From Comamonadaceae bacterium OS-4 (GTDB taxonomy: Bacteria; Pseudomonadota; Gammaproteobacteria; Burkholderiales; Burkholderiaceae_C), in the NCBI GenBank assembly GCA_027924025.1, contig AP026971.1, positions 1 to 64,000 of the forward strand: a stretch of 64,000 bases of DNA, in the 5' to 3' direction. Under the pieces are notes generated by a model, which was given only the letters and a program-made list of their open reading frames with translations, made no database searches and was not told the DNA's origin. Shown one piece after another: positions 58,116-64,000 of this stretch. The translations under genes and the position numbers were made by a program. Position 1 is the stretch's first letter, and every line of letters begins with the position of its first letter.

Positions 58116-59255
58116 ATGACAATCCTTTCCGAAAACATGCAATCAGCTCTCGCGCTTGCCAGGGGAAATCGTGGTCGCGCTAAAGGTGATGATGCGCGGT
58201 CCCATATCCTGCTGCGCCCATCCGATACGGGGCTGCTTAGTGTGCTGTGTGCTGATGGAACGACGCAAACAGAGGTCGTTTTCCAAGGCAGCATTGACCA
58301 GCCGGTAGCAGTTGCCCCACAGTTGTTTGAACTCGTCCAGACACTGAAGGCCGGGGTAAACATCAAACTCACCCCGACCGATTCGGCGACCTGCAAAGTG
58401 CAGACCGGTAAATCCCGCTTCACATTGCCAACGCGCCCAGCGGCTGATTTTCCGCTGCTGGAGTCCGAGGGAACAGAAACGGCTAAGTTCTCCATCAAAG
58501 CACATTCGCTGGCCAAAGCCTTGGAGTCGGCCTCGCGCGGGATGGGTAAGCCGGTACCGGCTAAACCCTTCACTGGTGGTGTTCTTCTCAAGTGCACAGA
58601 CAAGGGCGTCTACCTGGTGGGCACCAGCGGATTCACACTGGTAAACGTAGGTGTCGGTGCGCAAGTCCAGCCAGGTACAAAAACACAATCAGGGGTTATA
58701 CCCGAGATGGGCATTAGCCAGATTCAACGCCTTGCGAGTACGGCTGCGGCCGATCAGCGCATTGAGTTCGAACTTGGTGATCGTCAAGTGACAGCGAAGC
58801 TTGGTGGCGCCACTGTGCGCTCGCGCTTAATCAGCTGCAAGTTTCCAGACTACGAGCAAGTAACCGCTGTACAGGACCCCTTTAGCTTGGAGCTTTCCCG
58901 CTCCAGTCTGCTGGAAGTACTCAAGCGCGTTGGTCTGTTTGTGCAAGAGTCCAGCCCCTTTGTTTCAATCAAAGTGGAGAAAGCAGAAACCGGCGAATGG
59001 AAGCTCGTATGCAGCGTGAAAACGCCGCAGGGCGAGTGCGTGGAAAGTATTGATTTGGTCCCCGGAAAAATCAAACTCCGCTCCGATGGATTGCCCTCTG
59101 CAGAAGCGCACCTCAACATTACCTACCTCGCGTCGATCCTCGATGCGATGCCCGATGACAGCGTAATTGCTGACTTCAGTAAGAACACATTGCGGGTGCG
59201 TGGTGCAAGCCAAACCCTGAATGTTGTCGGTATCGCGGCTTATTACCGCGCTTAA
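58116..59255 (+). CDS. DNA polymerase III beta sliding clamp homologue
   Basis: ATG 58116 gives 379 residues, close to the usual 366-380 of DnaN. The three-domain clamp pattern is visible. The strongest marker is GKSRFTLPTRPAADFPLLE (about 120-140), matching the DnaN GRSRF...LPAxDFP motif. Further markers are ISCKFPDYEQV near residue 250 and NITYLASILDAMPDDSVIAD near 335. Clamps tether polymerases and other factors to DNA. A plasmid-encoded clamp could redirect the host replisome or act with the RecE/T pair. Confidence 0.88.
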   Translation: MTILSENMQSALALARGNRGRAKGDDARSHILLRPSDTGLLSVLCADGTTQTEVVFQGSIDQPVAVAPQLFELVQTLKAGVNIKLTPTDSATCKVQTGKSRFTLPTRPAADFPLLESEGTETAKFSIKAHSLAKALESASRGMGKPVPAKPFTGGVLLKCTDKGVYLVGTSGFTLVNVGVGAQVQPGTKTQSGVIPEMGISQIQRLASTAAADQRIEFELGDRQVTAKLGGATVRSRLISCKFPDYEQVTAVQDPFSLELSRSSLLEVLKRVGLFVQESSPFVSIKVEKAETGEWKLVCSVKTPQGECVESIDLVPGKIKLRSDGLPSAEAHLNITYLASILDAMPDDSVIADFSKNTLRVRGASQTLNVVGIAAYYRA

Positions 59256-59260
59256 CAGAA

Positions 59261-59311
59261 ACACCTCCAAATACTGGGCTTCGGCCTGTATTTGGGGGTG
59301 TTTTTTTTTCA
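59261..59311 (+). terminator. Rho-independent terminator
   Basis: ACACCTCCAAATAC...GTATTTGGGGGTGT with nine Ts after the clamp gene. Confidence 0.88.
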
Positions 59312-59333
59312 TCTATATGGCAAAATTAAAGGG

Positions 59334-59371
59334 CTTTTCGAGTTGCGATCACGTCGCAGCTTCACTCATAT
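59334..59371 (+). promoter_or_regulatory. Recurrent leader element (copy 6)
   Basis: CTTTTCGAG, hairpin TGCGA-TCACG-TCGCA with a 5-nt loop, GCTTC, then ACTCATAT. Two long hairpins follow (CACGGGGAAC...GTTCCCCGTG and GGGAAACTCATGGTGTTCCC), then TTTTTGGAG and the ATG at 59447. Confidence 0.65.
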
Positions 59372-59446
59372 TTTCATCCCACGGGGAACACCAGTTCCCC
59401 GTGGGGAAACTCATGGTGTTCCCCGTTCCTTTTTGGAGCGCCCCCC

Positions 59447-62400
59447 ATGAGAACTATCGCCAAACGGCGGCCTACTGCTGACTTCAGCACGATGTCGCTT
59501 TTCGACTCGGCACCTGAGCAACATTCAGTTGCGGTGATCCGTGTTGACACTACAACCCCCATTGGTGACGACGAACTCCCTGAGTTCGACTTCACTGCGT
59601 TTCTACAGGCCGATTCAGCTACTCATGCTCTGCATGAAGTGGTCAAGGCCATCACAGAGCCTGTTGCTCAAGAGCCTTTAACCATATCGCGTCGCGTAGT
59701 TGCAAACCAGCTACCTCAGATTCGCAATGGTCGGAACTTGCGGTTTTCAACGGCAGACATCCCAAGCGGCCGCGAGGCTCGCATTAACGCCAACCTCGAA
59801 GCTTTGGAGATCCGCAAGGAACTTCAAAACAGCGGTGCTGTAGCGAGTGATCAACAAAAGTCTGTCTTGGCCCGTTACTCGGGCTGGGGTGGCTTGAGTA
59901 ACGCATTTGTCGCAAGCTCCAAACATTTCGAGCGAATTAAGGGTGTTCTTTCTGAGCCAGAAATTGAAGCGGTTCGCAGTGGCGTGCTTACCCAGCACTT
60001 CACGCCTGATGTCGTCGTTGACTTTATCTACCAAGCCCTCATTAAGCTTGGAGTGAAGCCGCAACGCATCTTGGACCCTGCAGCTGGAAGTGGGATATTC
60101 GCATCGCGAGTGCCCGCTGAGTGGAAAGATAACGTGACGATCTACGCCACTGAAATCGACCCTGTACTGGCGTCTATCACAGCCCATTTGCTGCCCGATG
60201 TGACATTGCATGCCAGCGCGTTCCAGAAAGTCAAATACCCTGACAACGCTTTTGATTTAGTGGTTACAAACGTCCCGTTTGATGCCACGAAGATCTATGA
60301 CAGCGAGTCGCCCGACCAGAAGTTGAGCTTGCATAACTTCTTCATCGCCAAAGCATTGCGCAAGGTTCGACCAGGTGGTGTCGTGGCAGTCGTCACAAGC
60401 ACCTACACGTTGGACGCCAAAGAACCCCGCGTGCGTGAAATGTTCGCAGACTCTGCAGACCTGATCGCAGCTGCGCGCCTGCCGGACTGGTTGTTCAGTG
60501 GCACTGCCTCAACGGAGGTGTCATCGGATGTACTGATCTTCCGGCGCCGTGAGGAGCATGAAATGCGTCCGCTCGATCCTTCTTGGGTCGATAGTGAATA
60601 CCGGGAAAACGCCCTCATCAACAACGCCATGGCCGACAACGACCACTGGTGGATGGGAGAGCGTGGCCAAACGCGCACACAACACGCAATGCGTTGGGTC
60701 GCCAAAGCCGAAGAATCAGAGCTTGAGCCGCTTTTGAACAAATGGCTTGAAGCGCTGCCCGCCGGTAAATGCAGCCTGAAAAATCTTGATGCCCGTCAAG
60801 GGCAGAACGTCGATCAGCAAATCCAACTAGAGCACTTGCGCAAATTGCGTCCCGGCTCATTTGCTGAACACCAAGGTCGTGTGGTGGAGGTGCAATCAGA
60901 TGGCGACGTCGTGGAGTTAAACCATGCCGAAGCCAAGTTGCAACGAATCCGGGCCTACATTCGTTTACGTGACGCGGCTCGCAAGCTGCTACTCACGCAA
61001 GCAGAAAGCCACGACGATGCTCCCGTATCGTCCGCGCGCTACGAACTTAACGTTCGCTACGACGCATTCGCTGCCCAATATGGTGCAGTAGGTGCTCGGT
61101 TCAATCGGTCCACACTGAAGAACGATCCGGACTACCCCCTGGTGAGCGCTTTGGAAATCTTTGATCACGAAGCGCAGACCGCAACGAAGTCACCGATCAT
61201 GGTACGGCGCACGCAGCGGCCCCGACAAGAAGCAAAGTCCGCGGATTCCCCGCTGACAGCCTTGCTTCTGGTTTTGAACGAGCGTGGTTGTCTTGATATG
61301 GACCGCATTGCACAGTTGTGCGGTCAGACAGTTGATCAGGTTGAGGTTGACCTGCAAGAAAAAGGAAGGATCTACAAAAATCCAGAAACCCAGAGCTGGG
61401 AGCTCGCCGAGATGTACCTTTCGGGGAACATCCTCACAAAGCTCGAAGCTGCTCAGCTGGCCGCGATGGAATCCACCGAATACGTGGCCAACGTCGAGGC
61501 TCTACAAGCGTCCATGCCAGAACGGATTCCCTTCAAGGACATCTCGTTGCAACTGGGCGCCACCTTCGTGAACCCCGCGTTCATTGAGGACTTCATCGAC
61601 CACCTCATGGATAACGTCGGTCAGAAAATCCGTGCGGCTACTGTTCACCATCTGCCGGGCATTGCCCGATGGAAGGTGGAGCCAAGCCGTACCGAATATG
61701 GCAACGACAAGTCCAAGTGGGGCACATCACGCCTCTCAGCTCGCGTGCTGGTTGGGATGTCACTCAATATGATGACCCCGACAGTACGTGACAAGAAACT
61801 GGTTGATGGCTTTGAGCGCTATGTCGTGAACGCTGATGAAACTTTGTCAGCGCGTGAAAAGCAGATGTCCATTCAGGAAGAGTTCAAGACGTGGGTCGGA
61901 CTCGATGAGGTGCGTGTCAATGAAATTGAAGAGCGTTACAACCGCGAATTCAATGCTTGCCGTGCCTTGAACCTGGTGGGGAGTCATTTACAGCTCCCGG
62001 GCTTGAGTGACGCCATTACGCTGCGCGATAGCCAAAAAGACAGTATTTGGCGCAATCTACTGGGGGGTAACTCTCTGGTGGGCCATTGCGTTGGTGCTGG
62101 TAAAACCCTGATCGGTATCTGCACGGCCATGGAGGCCAAACGCTTGGGTATTCGTAAGTGCACGTTGCTCACAACGCCTGGCAGTGTTCTCGGCCAGTTC
62201 GCACGCGAATTTATCTGGGCTTACCCTTGCGCCAATTTGCTGGTGATCGATGCGTCGGACAAAAAGGAGCGTGAGCGCTTGTTGGCACGTGTGGCCACGG
62301 GTGATTACGATGCCGTCATCATGTCCCATGACACCTTTGGATCCTTCGGGGTCTCTGAGGAACAGCTGTTGAAAGTCGTGCAACCGATGTACAAGGCGAT

Positions 62401-64000
62401 CAACCGGCAGCTAGCAGGGGCCTCCGAAAGGGTCTTGATTAAAGAGCTGGAACGTCGTAAGCTGGCGTTGGATGAGATGGTTGAGAAGACGCTGGACGAC
62501 GCAAAGAAGTCCGGAATAACGTTTGATCAGCTAGGTTGCGACAGCCTCATCGTCGACGAGTCCCAATGCCACAAAAATTTGTGGTACACGACATCCATGG
62601 ACCCGATCCCGGGTCTACCCACAGCGTTCTCCCGTCGAGCCTTCGACATGTTCATCAAAGTGCGCGCACTTTCGGCGAACAATAAGGAACGCGGTGGAGT
62701 GACTTTTATGTCGGCAACGCCAATAGCCAACACGGTCGCTGAAATGTTCCATCTGATGCGCTACATGATCATGCCCACACTCATCGAGAAGGGGCTAGAT
62801 CAATTCGATGCTTGGGCCGCCAATTTCGGACGAACAGTAGTCAATGTCGAGACAACACCGGATGGTGGTGGGTTCCGGCTGCAGACGCGCTTTGCCCGTT
62901 TTGAAAACGTCCCTGAGTTAATGGCTCTGTTTGCCCAATTTGCAGACATCCAAACTAAAGAAGACCTGAAGTTACCTGTTCCAAAGATTGCGGGGGGGAA
63001 ACCTACCGTGATTGCGGTGCCGCCAAGCGCAGCACTGAAGGCCTACGTCCAGTCTCTCGCCGCACGCGCCGAGAAAATCCACTCTACTGACCGAAAAGTC
63101 AGACCGCATCCTAGGGATGACAACATGCTGAAGGTTACGACCGACGGCCGGTTGGCAGCATTGGACATGCGAATGGTGGGTGGCGTGGATGAACAGGGCA
63201 GCAAGGTCAATGTTTCCGTAGACAACGTTTACAGGATCTGGGAGGAAACCAAAGCACGACGCCTGACGCAGCTTGTGTTCTGCGATATTGGCACGCCGGG
63301 TAACATTCGGTGCGATATCTACCAGGACATCAAAAGCAAGTTGCTGTTGAAAGGTGTGCCAGAAAACGAAATAGCTTTCGCTCACGATTACGACACTCCA
63401 TCGAAACGTGTGCTGCTTGATGCACGCATGAATCGTGGTGACGTTCGCATCACGCTTGCTTCCACCGAACGCATGGGCGTTGGACGGAACGTTCAGCGAC
63501 TTCTTTACGCGCTGCATGAGTTGGACTGCCCATGGCGGCCCGACCAGGTGGAGCAAAGGGGAGGCCGTATCGAGCGTCAGGGCAACTTGAATGAGGAAAT
63601 CCTGATGTTCCGCTACGTAGTAGAGCAGAGCTTCGATGCGTACAACTGGAACTTGATTGAGCAAAAACTGCGGTTCATTCTGCAGGTGATGTCCAGCAAG
63701 TGCGTGGTGCGCAGTATCGAAGACATTGAAGTTCGTGCGTTGACAGTGGCCGAGGTGAAAGCTTTGGCAACAGGCAACCCGAAGATTGTCGAGCGAGCAT
63801 TACTGCAACAACGGGAGGCCCGACTGACAGCGCTTAGCCGCACGTTCTATTCCGATCAATCGGCTGCCCGTGTGCGGGCCAGCAATGCGAAGCTCAACCT
63901 TGTACAAGTTCAGGACAACCTTGAGCAAGTTCTGGAAGACGTAGCAACAGCTGCTGCAAATCCTGAGGAAATGCAGATCCGGATTGGACGGAAGCTCTAT
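59447..64000 (+). CDS. DarB-like DNA methylase-helicase, 5' part
   Basis: The frame stays open for 1518 codons and leaves the window. The N-terminal half is an adenine-type methyltransferase: LARYSGWGGL near 130, motif I DPAAGSGIF near 209, and motif IV TNVPF near 274, with Val replacing the first Pro of NPPF. The second half is a superfamily 2 helicase: Walker A HCVGAGKT near 878, DESQ box near 1035, MSATPI, and motif VI QRGGRIERQG near 1370. Such giant proteins are encoded by phages (P1 DarB) and large plasmids. They are thought to protect incoming DNA from restriction. Confidence 0.85.
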   Translation, partial: MRTIAKRRPTADFSTMSLFDSAPEQHSVAVIRVDTTTPIGDDELPEFDFTAFLQADSATHALHEVVKAITEPVAQEPLTISRRVVANQLPQIRNGRNLRFSTADIPSGREARINANLEALEIRKELQNSGAVASDQQKSVLARYSGWGGLSNAFVASSKHFERIKGVLSEPEIEAVRSGVLTQHFTPDVVVDFIYQALIKLGVKPQRILDPAAGSGIFASRVPAEWKDNVTIYATEIDPVLASITAHLLPDVTLHASAFQKVKYPDNAFDLVVTNVPFDATKIYDSESPDQKLSLHNFFIAKALRKVRPGGVVAVVTSTYTLDAKEPRVREMFADSADLIAAARLPDWLFSGTASTEVSSDVLIFRRREEHEMRPLDPSWVDSEYRENALINNAMADNDHWWMGERGQTRTQHAMRWVAKAEESELEPLLNKWLEALPAGKCSLKNLDARQGQNVDQQIQLEHLRKLRPGSFAEHQGRVVEVQSDGDVVELNHAEAKLQRIRAYIRLRDAARKLLLTQAESHDDAPVSSARYELNVRYDAFAAQYGAVGARFNRSTLKNDPDYPLVSALEIFDHEAQTATKSPIMVRRTQRPRQEAKSADSPLTALLLVLNERGCLDMDRIAQLCGQTVDQVEVDLQEKGRIYKNPETQSWELAEMYLSGNILTKLEAAQLAAMESTEYVANVEALQASMPERIPFKDISLQLGATFVNPAFIEDFIDHLMDNVGQKIRAATVHHLPGIARWKVEPSRTEYGNDKSKWGTSRLSARVLVGMSLNMMTPTVRDKKLVDGFERYVVNADETLSAREKQMSIQEEFKTWVGLDEVRVNEIEERYNREFNACRALNLVGSHLQLPGLSDAITLRDSQKDSIWRNLLGGNSLVGHCVGAGKTLIGICTAMEAKRLGIRKCTLLTTPGSVLGQFAREFIWAYPCANLLVIDASDKKERERLLARVATGDYDAVIMSHDTFGSFGVSEEQLLKVVQPMYKAINRQLAGASERVLIKELERRKLALDEMVEKTLDDAKKSGITFDQLGCDSLIVDESQCHKNLWYTTSMDPIPGLPTAFSRRAFDMFIKVRALSANNKERGGVTFMSATPIANTVAEMFHLMRYMIMPTLIEKGLDQFDAWAANFGRTVVNVETTPDGGGFRLQTRFARFENVPELMALFAQFADIQTKEDLKLPVPKIAGGKPTVIAVPPSAALKAYVQSLAARAEKIHSTDRKVRPHPRDDNMLKVTTDGRLAALDMRMVGGVDEQGSKVNVSVDNVYRIWEETKARRLTQLVFCDIGTPGNIRCDIYQDIKSKLLLKGVPENEIAFAHDYDTPSKRVLLDARMNRGDVRITLASTERMGVGRNVQRLLYALHELDCPWRPDQVEQRGGRIERQGNLNEEILMFRYVVEQSFDAYNWNLIEQKLRFILQVMSSKCVVRSIEDIEVRALTVAEVKALATGNPKIVERALLQQREARLTALSRTFYSDQSAARVRASNAKLNLVQVQDNLEQVLEDVATAAANPEEMQIRIGRKLY

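Noticed and set aside
1-64000. tRNA or rRNA genes
   Set aside because: No cloverleaf with a T-loop GTTCGAATC-type core and no rRNA sequence was recognised on either strand while reading.

Overview
The window looks like part of a large, low-copy plasmid from a betaproteobacterium, most likely Burkholderiales (Comamonadaceae-like). This placement rests on GC content, codon use and the style of the proteins, not on a database match. The plasmid call rests on a Rep_3-type initiator (50177-51490) next to a long iteron array (49251-49988), a ParA/ParB pair (47324-48953) preceded by five copies of one perfect 14-bp palindrome (46720-47152), a PRTRC cassette, a RecE/RecT-like pair, plasmid-borne clamp, primase and SSB-like proteins, and the start of a giant DarB-like methylase-helicase running off the right edge.

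Layout. 1-1109: a LysR regulator and a truncated neighbour. 1110-6196: Tn3-family material, namely a truncated transposon copy, an 818-bp transposase-less element carrying a DinJ/YafQ toxin-antitoxin pair, and an intact 3204-bp transposon. 6197-18368: a block of small plasmid genes, mostly on the minus strand (DUF932, secreted nuclease, CoiA-like, ART-like, MazG-like, cold-shock/CFI-box, membrane proteins, a catalytically degenerate tyrosine recombinase). 18369-21572: a second intact copy of the same transposon in opposite orientation. 22152-32180: plus-strand plasmid backbone with the PRTRC genes (E, C, F, B, A, ThiF), a DndC-like protein, a LuxR-type regulator and small proteins. 32351-38446: a three-gene MmeI-like methyltransferase / helicase / GIY-YIG nuclease operon, a likely phage-defence or restriction island. 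39116-42918: a decapitated ATPase gene, 47-bp tandem repeats and a large tyrosine recombinase. 43126-46679: small unknown genes, an XRE regulator with its operators and a TraU-like protein. 46720-51490: centromere, parAB, origin and rep. 51750-64000: the replication/recombination module.

Three points tie the window together. First, block 6197-18368 has been inverted. The two transposon copies face each other, and one PAPS-reductase-like gene is split across them: its 5' half is at 6197-6705 (minus), its 3' half at 21573-22142 (plus), and the 5-bp duplication AGCTC sits at the two broken ends. That is the signature of intramolecular replicative transposition, and it explains why this block reads leftward while the rest of the backbone reads rightward.

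Second, a recurrent leader element occurs at least ten times, on both sides of the inversion. It consists of CUUUC or CUUUUC, a small hairpin that usually has a 5-nt loop, then ACUCAUAC. It usually lies downstream of a recognisable promoter and upstream of an unrelated plasmid gene, and one copy heads an apparently non-coding transcript. I do not recognise it as a named RNA family, and I consider it the best candidate for something undescribed.

Third, the PRTRC cassette contains all the parts of a ubiquitin-like conjugation pathway: a small beta-grasp-like protein ending in Gly, an E2-like protein, an E1/ThiF protein and a JAMM protease with an intact HxHx7SxxD motif.
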